Assembly: GCA_036583965.1 (NCBI GenBank)
Contig: JAZBQD010000019.1
Span: 19,821,085-19,885,084 of the forward strand
Reading direction: 5' to 3'
Length of the DNA stretch: 64,000 nt
From: Prunella strophiata
Lineage: Eukaryota > Chordata > Aves > Passeriformes > Prunellidae
In this document: one piece after another, positions 36,801-50,680 of the stretch
How the letters are laid out: the number at the start of each line of letters is the position of its first letter
Position numbering within the stretch: position 1 is the first letter of the stretch
Made by a program: the position numbers and the translations under genes
The notes under the pieces: model-generated
Told to the model about the DNA's origin: nothing
Seen by the model: the letters and a program-made list of their open reading frames with translations, nothing else
Database searches by the model: none

Positions 36801-38685
36801 CTTTGTGGCAAGGCAGTTTCAAGGCCAGGAGATCATTTTCCTCTCCTGCTGCCTGTGCTCAAGGCTAGCTCAGTTACCTGGGAAAACTGCTTAAACACAG
36901 TTCAGACTGTCATAAAGAAGGAGCTGTTTAAGAGCTAAAAGAAGCCTCTGGAGGCTCATAGTAATGGTTTGCCCAGCAGCTTCATTTGTGTTGAGACTCC
37001 TGTCCTTGGTTCCTGCCTGTTTGTATTCAAAACCAGTATCCTTACCAGCTTTTGAGCTTTGTTTCTGTCCATGTCAGAAATCACATTGCTCCATTTATTT
37101 GATGGGGGAAATTGCAGTTAATCAATTAGTTCAATTCTACCAGTGCTGTAGAGCAAATTGAACCCTTTGTTTTTCATTGTGCATATGGTGAGAGTGCAGG
37201 TTAAAGGAGATGGAAAGTCTTTGCACTAATGAAAATGAAATACACTTCAGCCTGGTCTCCTCTCTAATAGCTTTTATATTCCTGTTGAATCTATTCCCAT
37301 TTTCTCCCTGTAAATTAAGCTAAAATTCAGCAGCAAACCCTGAAATATAATAAATTTCTTTTATGGAATTCTGTCCCTTCCCTGGCTGAAAGAGTTTTCA
37401 GGCTAATAGATGGAAAAGGCATTTCTCAAGCTAACATGAGAGCAACAGTCAGGTGCAGTGATACAGAATTCACTTAAAGGCAAGCTACAAAGACCACACT
37501 TTGTTTTATTTTAATTTCTTCAAGCTGCAGTGTTTCCTTGAAAAACACCCAGGAATTGATTTTTTGCTAAGATTTCACAAATAAAAAATACTGGAATAGC
37601 ATTTTATGCTTACTTTTCAGAATTAAAATATTTGTCAAATAGTGCTCTGAGCAACATCACAGAAAACAAAGCAGTCAACATCACACTGCATTTGCAGCCC
37701 TTCCCTCAGGGCAGCACTTGCCCAAGTCCCAGTTCAAATGCAAGAGACTACTCTCCTTAATTCTGATGGTAAAAACAACAGAAGCAATCATTCCATGGGC
37801 AGACTCTGAAGATGTAGCATGAAGTAGGTGAGGAAATGCCCTGGCTTCCTGATATTCTGTGGCTGGCATGCCCTACAATGACAGTATTTCTGTGGTCTGA
37901 GCCCAGGGAGCATTGCACAGAATCTGTAGACTCAAAATGATCTCGGTGATTTAAATCTCATGCTGTCACTTTCAAGTCACAGAGGACTTATTTGGATATG
38001 CCACTGGATTCCTCTAAATGAAGTTTCTTCAATGAGAATGGAAGATGCATGGGTAGCAGAGGGAGAATTATTGTGCTATAGTTTCACAGGAAATGTGTGT
38101 CAGTGACACACAAATGTTTCAAAATATTTTCATCTCTAAGTAGGATGAACACAAGCAATTTCAAAAATGTTCAAGACTGAAAAGATATATTTTCAAATAC
38201 TTTGGGGCATACAAGGAAGCTTACTCCAGCACTAGCTCAAAATGCATAATTTTAATCAAAACATTTTCTTATCAAATATAATTTTAAACTGAAAAGATTT
38301 GTTGAAAAAAAAGTTGAAGCAATACTGAAACTAGTTTTGAAAACCCGTCTAAAACAATCTATGAGTTAAAGTATCTCCAATACCAGTCTTTGGCCCCATA
38401 AAATCTTGCTTCAATACAGTTACAGTGAGAAAAGGTATTACAAAAGTCTGACCAGCTATATTCCTTAGCTATTATATTCTAAAATGTGCTCAACTGCCAT
38501 ATAATTTATTTTTACATCCCCCTCTTAACCTATTTGATCTTGCCTTTGTTTTCACAATCCTAATCATTGATCTTTGTGGGATAAGTTTCCCTTGCTCCTC
38601 TGAGAGACATTCAGCACAATTTCTAGCATCCCAGCTTTAGATTGAAACAGACATCCATATATACACAGATGTAAATTCTCTAGCA
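33890..38685. other. Unassigned DNA, mostly AT-rich
   Basis: The interval 34200-35160 has overlapping frames of 75-99 codons on both strands, without motifs. Frames of 107 codons (35970-36293, plus) and 89 codons (36553-36822, minus) likewise have no recognisable domain. No repeat family is seen over 4.8 kb. Confidence 0.45.
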
Positions 38686-38841
38686 CTTTCTTTTTTTTCT
38701 TCTTTTTTTTTTTCTTTCTTTCTTTCTTTCTTTCTTTTCTTTTCTTTTCTTTTCTTTTCTTTTCTTTTCTTTTCTTTTCTTTTCTTTTCTTTTCTTTTCT
38801 TTTCTTTTCTTTTCTTTTCTTTTCTTTTCTTTTTCTTTTCT
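38686..38841. repeat. Polypyrimidine (TTTC)n/(TTTTC)n microsatellite
   Basis: The tract begins with irregular T/C runs, passes through (TTTC)n at 38711-38735 and then a long TTTTC pentamer array of about 20 units to about 38830. The plus strand has no purine for about 156 bases. The sequence ends TTCTGCAG, which looks like a splice acceptor on the plus strand. A Lys/Glu-rich minus-strand frame through the array (38680-39135) is low-complexity and not a protein gene. Confidence 0.96.
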
Positions 38842-41800
38842 GCAGCTATAAAAATTCAAAGCTCCAGTTGCTCTTTCCCCTGAGGATTTTCTTCCTATAT
38901 CATTTAACTTCTCCTGGCATTTTTCTTCCTTGCCTTTTATACTACAAATTTCCCCTAAGCAATGAGAACTTGTATTTGCATCTTTGACAGCAAAGGGGAG
39001 ACTGACGGATGGAAGCAATGCTCTCTTTGAATAATGCAAGATGTTGTGACACTGACAATAATAAGGAGTCCTAAATAATAGGTCCTTCTTGATACAATTT
39101 AAAAATATGCAGCCTATTGTCTCAGCCACCAGCAAACCAGCTCATAACTGCCTCAAGAGTAAGCCTGAGTTCTATCCATCTCAGTGACAGCTGACAACAG
39201 GAAACTAATCTCTCTTAAAAATATTTCCCAATCACTTTTTGTTGTAATTAAATCAACAGTGTTCATCCACAAGTACAGGAAAATCTCTCTCTCTTTTATG
39301 ACATTTCAGAGCAAGCAGTGCGCTTAAGTTTTACTCATCACTGCCCTGAGGGAAGTCAGTTCCAATTAGAGCTGTCTGCATCACCTAATCCCAGCCAAGA
39401 CCCTGTTTTCTTTTGTGTTTTCATTATTTTTTTCCAGTGGTGCCCACAGATATTAACAAACAGGAAAGAAATTGTGTTACAATGGTAAATCTTATAGGCT
39501 TAAAACACCCATGGGCATAAAACTATCTGAATCCTATGGCACTGAGACCACTGGCTGAGGATCTCATCCTTAGGATTTTATCTCAGTGTCTTTCTGTCTA
39601 TAATTTTATTTGGTACATTATTTGCCACATTAAAAGAAATTAGAAGTGACCTGAAAGTTCTTCAAAAGGTGAAAAATTGGTTGCTTTCAGTTGTACTTTT
39701 AATTATGCTTATAAATTGATATAACTTATACCATTAGAGAGGCTTTATTAACTTTTATGGATTTTGAACTACAGTTTCAATGACATAATTTTGTAATTAG
39801 TGACTCATAGTCTTTCATTAATGGAATTTCTGGAAAATGCTGTCAGAATTAGAAAGAAAGAGGGAAAGATACAAGAAGGGCAAACTGTATTAGAATGTAG
39901 TTAATTTTGTATAGAGACTTACACCCTCTAACAGCCAATGAAATTTTCATATATGCTAATAGTTAATTGTGCTCAAGTTCAGAGTTGCATGGAAGATTTT
40001 GGCATGTAATAAAAGTTTAAACCAACAGCAAAACTATCTACAGTTATGACAAGAAAAATGCAATCTAATCAAGAACAAAATATTGCAACCTACCCAGGGT
40101 ACTTTTCAGAGCTACAGCCAGGGAGAATACAGTATGTACTTTTACATATCTGGTTTGGTGTGATCCTGGCACACCTGAGACAGCACATCCAGTATGCTTC
40201 TACACCTCATATTGAAGCATGTTATAGACCCCTATGCTAAGCATTATCTGTTACTGTGCAGCCATAGCAGAATTAAATTCAGCATGAGATTTCCTAAACC
40301 CCACACTTCACTAAGCTGTAGAACAGCTGATTAAAGTCTGCTTCCATTTTTTTCTATTACATTGTCATTGACAGTGCAGTCAGATTTTAAGTTATAGCTG
40401 TTTTTCTGTTCCTGTCTTTGTCTGGTGGTGCTGAGAATAACTGCATGCCACCTGCACTAAACAAACCCTTCCTCAGCCATAGCCATCATTTCTGTGGACA
40501 CAGCTTATCACATCAGCTTTATTAGCTGATGTATAAAGACATGCACAGCAATAGAAAAGTCATCTTAGTGTTATCTTCCTTTGCAAAGAACCAGTATTAC
40601 AGATAGCAAATTCTATACTGTGGCTTCAGGACCTTTCTCCATTGCAACTGCTTCCCTGATGTATTGCAGCTTGCAGGAGGTAGAGATAAGCAAAGTAAAT
40701 ATAGACAGTTAGCTAAAGCTGTTGAGCATTTTCAAAGGTATATAAAAAATATCCAAGTTTCCTTTTATTTCTAAGAAAGAAGTGTAGATGAAAACACCAA
40801 GGGTGTATTTCTTCTTCCATAGGAAACCAAACATCTGTTTGAGACACTAGAGTTATATCTATATCTTTTGTTCAGTTTATGATAGAAGTGAAGACACAGG
40901 TCTTATTTCTAATCTTGCCAAAATATCTGAACCTGAACCATGTTCACTTTAAAATGATGACTACCTGTCACTGTTTATACTATGTAATGTTGTGAATACA
41001 TGTAGGAAAAATACTTAGAATAATATGATAGAAAAAGGCAAATTAAAGCAAAATAAAATTCCATACAATTTTACTTATGGGGAATACTTATCTATGGTGC
41101 AGGAGTTGGCATGGCTTCACCTGATGTTGTAGAGAAGAAAGGTGCAGAAATAATCTCATAGATGGTCCTCTACCATCTCTGCAGTGCTTGTGTGTTGACA
41201 TTCTCTTTGGAGGAGACTGGACTTCTGACTTTTATTAGACACCTCTGTTGTGCCTGGAGATACCAACTCAGACAAACTCTACGTGAATCTTAAAGAGTCT
41301 TCAATACTTAGTGGATATCAAAGACACTTTTGGCACTGTGTGAAAGCCTCATTCCAAGGCCAAGGGAGAGCTGGTGATGTCTAACATGACACAAAGGATC
41401 ACCACCTCCTTCCTGCTCTTGCATTTAGCAGTGTGGGAGATAAGTGACCCTGTATGTGTCAGGACACTCCAACTTTCCTTTTTTCAGATGATATCTCAAC
41501 AAAAGCTGCTACTCAGGTCTAAGGGATTTGCAAAGCTCTTTTAGAAAATAAGGTAAAGGAAAATTATACTACACAGACATATCATAGCTGGACTTGTGGA
41601 AAAGGATTAGCAGTGTCTTCTATTGATCCAAGTTATTCCATAAACATCTGGAGGGCAGTGTTCTATTCCATCTGCCCATGAAGGCATAACAAAATCACTA
41701 TTGAAAATAATAAGAAACAACAGAAAAACAATTTTTAAAATCTATGAAAATTATAACCCTCACAGGACAAAAAGAAAAATGCCAAATTTATAAGACCTTG

Positions 41801-44800
41801 CCATTTAAGAAAAACTTTTTTTTCATTTAAAAAAACAGAGGAAAGACATGTTTGAACATCTGTCTCTCATTTTCCAGTGTTTATTTAATTCTAATACTCA
41901 CATAACACTCAAAGTGATCCTGACAGATATCTGATAATGAATCTGCTTTGAAACTCATCCAGAGAAGAAAAACCTGTTCAGGGAATCCAGTGCTCTAGCT
42001 CAAAGGGAACAAGTTTACATCAGCCTGGAACCAGTTAATACAATTACACTTGTACAGTTCTTTACTTGGAACATTTACTAAGTGTTGTGAGGCAATAAAT
42101 GAACAAGAATTGGCTAGGCATACCTTTAAATCCATCTCCTGCCTGCCTCTGAGTAAGAGTGCAACATGATTTGTCCCCTCTTAGGAGAGTGGAGACTTGT
42201 GACTGTAGATTCCTAACTTTAAAGGAATACTTGTTTGATCTGAAATTTCAATTTAAAATTGTGACAGCTGCCTGTGACTGAAATCTTCTTTTGATTCATC
42301 CATTGAGAACTTTTCTTTTCTATTTGCAAAGTCTCTCCCAGTTCTCTGTAAGATTTATTCGTCATACCACCAGATGAAGGAATGTTATAGCCATTCCATT
42401 TGAGTTTTTTCCAAGTTTGAACCACTGAAGGAGATGCTGTAGGTATTTGAAGAGCATCATATCTTTATGCCTTTAAGGTACTACACCATCAACCTATTAC
42501 AGAATTTCCTGAAGAAGCAGCAAACAGCCACAACAAAACCTTAAGTGTGTGGGCAAAAGATATGATATTTTATATTTCTGTAACTTCTTTTATTTTCCTG
42601 CCAGAAGTCACATTCACTGATCAGAAAATTCCTGGTCTGCTTCTACACCACAAGAAAGAGAGGGACAACTCCATTTTATCATTCCTAATTTTAATGTTGT
42701 TTGTAATTCACGGTTCTAACTAGGCTTCAGTCACAACTGATAGGGGCTTACCCAAAAGCAATGAGAAGCACTTGTCCCCTCAGTCCTTTTCAGGCTACTG
42801 GAATGTCCAGATGACCTTTGCATGTAAACTCCCCCATCTTACTGACAAGAGCAACACAATCCTCCTCATCTGGTAGGGCAGCCAAAACCCATTGCTTGTC
42901 ACTCCACATCAGAGGAACAGCAATGTGGAATTAAACGTGGCTGCTGAGCTGGCTAGCTCTATGCAAGTGAAGACACTCTTCCTCTGACAGCTTCAATGGA
43001 AAAGACAGAAGGAATTTAATCAGCTTTTCAATACACACTTCTGAAGTAATAGGACAGCTTTCTGACTTGGATAATTTTATTTATAAAGTCAGTGCAGTTT
43101 GCTGTGTTTGTTTAGAGTAAAACTTTTTAGCTCAGCTGAAGTAATGAGCTTCCTCAGGGATTCTGCAAGAAGCATTTACTATCCACGGTACAGCAGGCAG
43201 GCTGGAATTGGGGCAGAGCTCTTCAGAGGCATCACCAGGTCTGCTTTGATTGCTGCTAAGTGCTTAGTGGCATGTAATGAGGGGTTTTGACTACATGTTT
43301 GGAACTTGAAAGCCTGAGATGAGCAAGCAGGTAGGGTAGTAGTTAGCTACAGAAAATCAGTTTGTAGAACAGTTTGCACATCCGGAAATGCTGGGGTTTT
43401 TTAAACCCAGTATAAGTAGACTTCTAAAAAATTCACCTTTCTCATGCTATGTCATTATCTGTATTTCAAAGTCTTGGGATTTTTTGATGTCCTAGAACTC
43501 AAGGAGAATGAAACACAATGAGAGCAACCTGGGGAGAAGCTTTCAACAGAGGGTAGGCTGACAGCCATGGATGTGTCCTTTGATGAAGATTGGAGTAGGT
43601 GACTCTTCTGGTGCAATGAAGTTCCCATGAAGAATAGAAAGGGGATTTGTTTGTTTTATCTAGTACCTGGCCAGCCAAAATGACTGAATAAAGGGCTGGA
43701 TTTATGTATCTTTTAAGACTATTGATAAAATGGCCATATCAAAGCCATATACCACAGTAAAAATGAACAATATAGATTTTATCTAAAATATATAAAATTT
43801 ACACAGCAAGAAGGCTGTTATGTTCTATCCAGCCATCATGCAGGAAGGACCCAGGTTTTTCATGATTTTCATGCCCTTATTTCATAGTTTGTTTTGATTT
43901 GAGCTGGGAATCTGTGTACTGCATGAGAAGGATGATAAAGCCAGTATGCAGTGTAAGATATTAAAATAACAGAAAATCAAGTTTCAGTCAAGCCATCTGC
44001 TCCCTTTTCACAAGAGCTATGTGTTTAAGGAAGAAAGAAGGAAAGGAAAATGTAGCTAAACAGAAATAATGCTAAGGTTATGGAAAAAAAATTGGTGGGA
44101 AAAAAAAAAGTAAAATTTTCAATGCCTCATCTTAGAGTAGAGCTATATTTTTGATTGTATCTATGTATCTGTAAAGGCATGGGTAAAAGAGACAAGCCCT
44201 GGCTACTTTAGAGAATGTGACTTCTGCCAAAGAACAGGGATTCCTCTCTTGGGGTGTATTTTCAAAGGGAGATTTAAAAAAATAAGACAGCTTTGTCTGA
44301 GAGAAGGCAAACCTCAGGCAGTGAAGGACAGACAGGAATATGAGCAGGTAGGGTGGCAAACCTTCCTTTATAAAGTTGTATTCTATTTATTTCACTGATT
44401 CTGTAACTATCTTTCTCTTCCCTATTTTTAGGGACATCCATTATTTCATTCACTGCTTGGGTATGAGGAAAGCTGAATCAATCAGTCAAGCAAGTAATGT
44501 AACTGTTGATTAAATCTGGTTCTCAGTGTACATTTCAGCCAAGAGAACCCATTTTTTACTGAAAGAAAAAAAGAAAAAAAGAAGAAAAAAAAGTAGTTTA
44601 TATAACAGCTTTAAAACCAAAAGCATCTGATCATTTTATAAGCTGCAGAAGACATGACTCCAGCCAGTACAAAAATGCAAAAATAATCTGTCTAGCCCTC
44701 CCAAGGGAAGTGCAACTAATATTACCCTATACATGGTTACTATTTATACAATGATTTTCTTAATATAAAAGGCAATTTCATCTCTTGTATTTTTCAGGAA

Positions 44801-45136
44801 ATAAAAACAACTGTATTAGGACATAGCACTAGTATCTATTGGTCTGCTGTGAGTGCAGCAAAAATAGGATCATCCTGATCTAAGCTTGACTCTTGAGTGA
44901 TGAATTCTGAATTGGTTGAGATACATCCAAGACATAGTGTATGGTTTTATAATAGTCCATCCAGTCAAGGCTCACTCCCCCAATTGAGGAAAAAAATTTT
45001 CAGATGAATAGATTTAAAAATGTTAATGAATTACTAAGGACAGCAGTACTTACTTATTGTTGTTTTGAGTCATGTTTTCTGCAGCTTGTAAGGTGACCAG
45101 ACATTTTTGATTTTAAAGCTGTTATATAAAGCTAAA
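38842..45136. other. Long unique stretch without recognised features
   Basis: Over 6.3 kb I recognise no repeat family, RNA gene or exon. Frames reach only 64-75 codons. An A-rich patch lies at 44561-44593. Confidence 0.45.
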
Positions 45137-45307
45137 TTTCTTTCTCTTTCTTTTTTTCTTTCTTTCTTTTTTTCTTTCTTGTCTTCCTTTCGTTCTGTTC
45201 GGTTTCTTCTTTAGTTCTTTCTTTCGTTCTTTCTTTCTTTCTTTTCTTTCTTTCTTCTTTCTTTTCTTTCTTCTTCTTCTTTGCGTTGCTTTCTTCTTCT
45301 TTCTTCT

Positions 45308-45348
<41 letters not shown>

Positions 45349-45412
45349 TTTCCTTTCTTTCTTCTCTTCCTTCCTTCCTTCCTTCCTTCCTTCCTTCCTT
45401 CCTTCCTTCCTT
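45137..45412. repeat. Long compound polypyrimidine microsatellite
   Basis: About 275 bp is almost entirely C/T on the plus strand. Irregular CTTT/TTTC blocks (45137-45300) are interrupted by rare purines (for example CGTTC, GCGTTG). A clean (CTTT)n run follows at about 45309-45346, then a (TTCC)n run at 45366-45410. It ends in the 14-bp palindrome TTTTTAATTAAAAA (45411-45424). Mirror-symmetric parts could form triplex DNA. Confidence 0.96.
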
Positions 45413-46098
45413 TTTAATTAAAAATATGCATTGAGATATACATCAGTCCATCAGCATAAATGCAGATCAAAGCTCAGGGTTTTTTTTTCTCTCTATTGCT
45501 TGTTCCTCTCTCTTCCTTATAATGTATTCAGGAGATTTTCAAAGCACTGGGAAAAGGACAAGGAAGAGACTGAAAGCGTTGTGGTAAGAGGCTGTGAAGG
45601 GATGAACACAAATCCTTCTGAATTTCATTTTCCCAAATTTCACTCTTCATAGAACCACTTGTTCTTTGCAGTAACTAATACTTTAAAACCATGCAGATGT
45701 CAACATCACCTGAGTGAAATGAGCTTATTTCAGCTTAATTATGTTCAAAAAATTACAGCAAGTTTATAGGAATAAAGCATAAAATTACATTAGTCTCAAA
45801 CTGCTTGGATTTTGATAACCCACCTATTATTTGCAGCAGATATTATTAATTTTAACTTTGGAACACATTCTTCCTATATACAAATGAATAAGATATGAGA
45901 ATAAGAAGGTAAATTTTTTCATTCAAGTATGGCATAATAGAGAAATATATTATATAGAAAGGTCATGATTTAATTTTAGAGGCTGTGAATTAAATCTTTT
46001 CCAGCACTGTGCTTCATTTACAAAAGTAGTTTCAGAATTACAAGGATTTCATAATGTCAGCCCTTAATGTATAAAACCTCTGATGCATTTTTCAAACT

Positions 46099-46140
46099 TA
46101 TATCTCTATATAAAAATAAATAGGGTTATATAGAGATATA
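46099..46140. other. Perfect 15-bp inverted repeat, 12-nt loop
   Basis: TATATCTCTATATAA (46099-46113) and TTATATAGAGATATA (46126-46140) are exact reverse complements around AAATAAATAGGG. This is the longest perfect hairpin arm found by eye in the window. It is AT-rich, so it could extrude as a cruciform. Confidence 0.85.
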
Positions 46141-49100
46141 TAAAGGATAATTATATGGTAATCTTGTTTTTAGACTGTCTTCATATGTTCACTAGTTAAC
46201 AGAGACTATTTTTAAAGTATTTTTTAAGGTTTTTAAGTACAAAAATTATAGAGATAGACTGACATTTTTAGTGACAGAATACTAGTTATATTGCTCTCAC
46301 AATACATTTTCTGAAACAGACATAATTACAAAATCCGATCTAGACACAGATAAAAAAACCCATGCCAAGTGCTGAGCATCTTCAGACTAGGCGTGAAATT
46401 ATGATTAATTAGGAATATATATGTAAGAGTTTTATGAACATGTTAAAAAATGATGTAGTGAAATAGAATAAAAGTGATAATAAGAGCCTTTTTAAACATT
46501 TCACTGCGACTCATTATGAATGTCCATTTGAAATTAATAGAATGTTACATAACAGAAGACATATGATAGGCTGGGGATAGTGATTTTCCTTATTGATTCT
46601 TCAGCTAAAGCCTGGGTTTTTAATTCCTTTTGAGAAAGTTGCTCACTGCACAAAAAGCAGAAGGGAAGTTGTAGCACTTTGTGCTAATGTTACAGAGTTT
46701 AATCTTAGATTTCAATGTGTGACCTTTTTGGGAACATTTGGCTTTTTTGTGCTGAACTTCCAAGAAAAAATGCTCTGATTTCAACTGCATGTTACAGGTG
46801 CTTCCAAAATAGTAGTAGTATTACTACTGTTATCTGCAGTAGCAGCATAATTATCAGTGATGATCTAGCATTGGAGAACAGGACATTAAACAAGGCTATT
46901 CAAAGCCATAGTAGGACAAAACTTTTAATAAACAACATCAAGCAAAACGAGTTCTGTGATTCTAAGCATTAGGTTGATGAACTTATCCTATCCTAGTATG
47001 TAAGCCTATGAATATTTAAGGAAAGTGTGAGACAGTCAGCCTTACATTTTCCCTATGCAAAGAGAAACCATATGCTTTGAATCAAAAGCTACTTAGGCTT
47101 TAGGGATTAAAAACCAAAAAAATAAATACTTGAAAAAACTGCAGAAAATCTTAGAAAACCTCTCAAATCCTCCCACTTTTTTTCTAAAATTGCAGTTTTC
47201 AAACAACACGAACTGTCCTGGAAATACAACAGTTCTCATGAAATCTTCAGTGAGTGTAAGAAGGAGATCAGTATTAAATAGATTTAATTGAAACCCAAAA
47301 AACCGTGACCTTTTCAACACTGCTATATCTCAGCTGATATAGGTTTGGTGGATAGAAATTTTCTCAAAACAAATCTATGGTTTTTAGTTGTTTCAAAAAG
47401 CTGCTTAAGATATTTTAAAAATTAAAAAAAACTTCAATGAACTTTTAAACCACTTTCTGATTTTAAAAAGACAGTCTTACTTGAGTGGAGTTTTTTATGC
47501 TAAAATTTAAGGACTGTCTTCAAAATGCTATGCAGAATTGATTCTGAGCTTTTCACCAGTATAATTCTATTTAATGCTATAAAGATCTTATGGATACTGC
47601 TATTTTGGGGAAAAAGCTATTCTCAGAGACCAATTCCAGCAAAATATTAAGTCACCTATTCCTGCCTGCAAATTCACCTAAGCAGGAGCTCCATGGCTCC
47701 CAGATCAGTAATCAGCTCCCCTTTACATCATACTGTCATATGGCTTGAGGGGTCATGGCAGCTCTCAGGTAAATCTCTCTTGCATCATACAGCAGTACAT
47801 GGCAATACTTGTGCAGTCATATGCCTGCCTGGGAGACTTTTTCCAGTTTGCTCCTAAAACTTAAGCAATAGCAATACTGCAAAACCCCTCCTGGCAGCAG
47901 GACAGACTTTGGGTTTGAAACTTAGAAACTTGGCTTCATTCTTTCCCATTTCAGGTACAATCTGGATATTCAGGTTTTTCCTCTCAGCATGCTTTTTCCA
48001 TACACTATGTCCCTGAATGTGACCTGCACTAGCCATTCCAAACTTGAACACTAGAACTGACATTTCTTCAGTGTACTTCTGTATTAACCTGCTGTACCAT
48101 TCCAATATGACAGTCTGTGCATGTTAGGGATTAATGGAGAAAGAATAGAATTTGGAAGTTCATCCTTTGTGGTCAGATTTGCAGCAGTGAAAGTCCAGTG
48201 CATCTGACCTCGAGGCACCTAATGTGTTAAAAAGCCATCAAATATGTCCTATTTGGAAACAGTCCTTGGTTAACAAACACTGAGATCTGTGTTTAGAACT
48301 GTACATTTAGATTTTTAAGGGCTTTAATACCACTGAGAGCTCTGGTGGCTGCTGGCTTCTGCCTATATCCTCTTACCACCTTATTTCCAGAAGTATTACA
48401 TCTTAGAATGGGCTGGAAATTCATTATCTGGGCTATTTGGACCATGACAATTTGACTAAGTAAGAGGAAGTTCAGTTATTAATACCAAAAACAACATGCT
48501 TCCCTACCAAAAATGTACTAATATCATGACCAATATCAATGTTGAGGAATCATATATGTAATAATATAGTACTTTGGATTCATATTTAAGCCTCAGGATC
48601 CAGGAAGATGTCCTTAGCAGTGAAATTTTTGGAAACCTGCCTTTTTCTTTGCTGCAGATTAGGGAAATGATAGGAGTCAGTTCAGCAACTGAGTTAGTCA
48701 CACAACAATGAACTACAAGAAAATTAAATGAAACATAATTTGAATTGAACAAATTAATGGCTGTTAAAGCCAGACATAGAGTGTGTGTGAAGGTAAAAGA
48801 CAAAGAAGGCAGGTGAGGGAGAGGGAGCAAAATGAAGAGTAGAAAAAAAATTCTTTGTGGAATAAACAAACACCTTCATATGGTCAAATGCACTGTCAGA
48901 AGTTTTTGTTTTTCTTGCTCCACTGCACTGATGTATTTTGACAGGATATTTTGTTCTGCCTCTAGGGTTTTTAGGGAAAAGGAACTCATGGGCTATTACT
49001 GTTCCAGTGAAGAGTTTTGACTGAAATGTTTTGGCTCATTTCCTTGAGCTATGCATTAGCCAGATGGTTTGATGCATGTACCATGCCACCCTGTTTGATC

Positions 49101-49973
49101 CTGCTGTTGGACTTTAGCTCCTGTTCCACTGTCAAAGGGAAGGATTATTATGAATGTTCTCATTAATATTCACACTGAAGAGTGATCTGACTGCCACTTC
49201 ACTTGTACTGCAGGTTAAGTGAGGGTGCCCTGTCAAAACAGAGAAAAATCTTTACCTCTACTAATGCAAACCAGTCTGAGAAAGGGTTTTGAGCAGAAAA
49301 TTAGATTCCAGTATTAAGGGCTTCCCTCTTCTTTGACAGAGATTTACTATGTCAAAATCTATTCTTCATTACAAGATAAGAAAACAGTACCTAACTCTTT
49401 CAGAAGGGAGAAAATATATTCTACAAGGTTTTGTGATAAAATACTTGCATAAAAATGAATAGAATTGTGACTTTATTAACAATATGACTATATTTGATGT
49501 AGTACTTAAAATCCCTTCTCATGGGCAGGACCTATTGTGTGAGGTATATATATATATGTATATATCACATGAACCAGAAAATCCTTATGGATGGGTACCC
49601 AAAGAAGAGCTAAAAGGTGCAAAGGAGATTGGAGCTCTCTGTCATCCATTCAGTTCTAGCAGGAGGCAACACCCCAGAGAGCTGAGGGCAAACACATCCT
49701 GTGACAGAGCAGACAGCTTCCCCTAAGGCTGCTTTCCAAAGGTGCTGGGCAAGTTTAGGGGGAAAATCATCTGGGTGTTCTCAACTTGAGGAAACATCAT
49801 GTAGAGAGGAATCAACATTTTGAGAATGTAGCTTTAAATACAGTGGAAAGCCTAGTCCTTATACAAGGAACTTAGGTATCTGCTGCATTTCTTGGAACCA
49901 GCTCATTCCTGCTATCCAGAAATTAAAAATGTCAACCTACACTGACTCAAAATTGATCATACATTAATTTTTA

Positions 49974-50680
49974 TTGTTGAATGGCCAAAACTACATCCTG
50001 TTCTCAAATTACTTTCCAGAACAACTTTTTTCTTCTTTAGAACACATTGACCAATTGAGTAATACTGTTACTGGTCTTACTGAAGTTTGTTATTGGTGTA
50101 AGAAGATGCTGAAGATGATTGCCTCTGGCAGCCCACATAATGAAGCATTTGAAATTTCCTCCACCATATGTGATTTGCTGAATTCTTGTGATACTGAATT
50201 CCAGAGGCTGACCATAAATCAAGGAAAGGAAGGGATGTGATGGAAGTTCTAACTCAAAGAAATGTTTCAACCATGATTGAAAAGGAAAAATTATATGATT
50301 TGGATAAAAGATCTGCAACTTGTATAGAATTCATTTGGCTTCTGTGCAGGAATGATCACCTTCTTGGATTTTGTCTATTAATCTTGGAGAAGAACTATTC
50401 TCTCTGTGTGAGACAGGATGTCAAATTCTTACTCATGGCATAGTCTGCAAGTTCAGTATAAATTAACCTTTTGGTTTTTTTCTCATGTAGTTGAGTGCTG
50501 CATATCCACAGTGCATTAGCTTCTGTTTACTCTAAACACTTACAACAATGGAAGAGGTCTGTGAACCTCCTACATGCTAAAGTATACAGAAAAAAACAGT
50601 CTCAGTATGAGCAATTATCAGCATATTTTGTGCCAAGATCAACAAAAATCCATCTGGTAGAATATATATTATCTTATTAG
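49974..50680 (+). other. Cluster of three successive plus-strand frames, possible decayed gene fragment
   Basis: Frames of 88 (49974-50240), 68 (50237-50443) and 61 codons (50495-50680) follow one another on the same strand, the first two overlapping by 4 bases. The first contains a possible 3' splice site, TTTTTTCTTCTTTAG (50026-50040). Its downstream peptide looks protein-like (charged and hydrophobic residues evenly mixed, e.g. EVCYWCKKMLKMI). The minus strand is also open over part of the region, which weakens a coding call. I do not recognise a family. It could be a decayed exon or chance. Confidence 0.15.

Noticed and set aside
38680..39135. 151-codon Lys/Glu-rich minus-strand frame
   Set aside because: Its C-terminal part is the TTTTC microsatellite read in reverse; low complexity, no gene signals.
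48504..48869. 121-codon Leu/Phe-rich minus-strand frame
   Set aside because: Purine-rich plus strand makes a stop-poor hydrophobic reading; no domain or start context.
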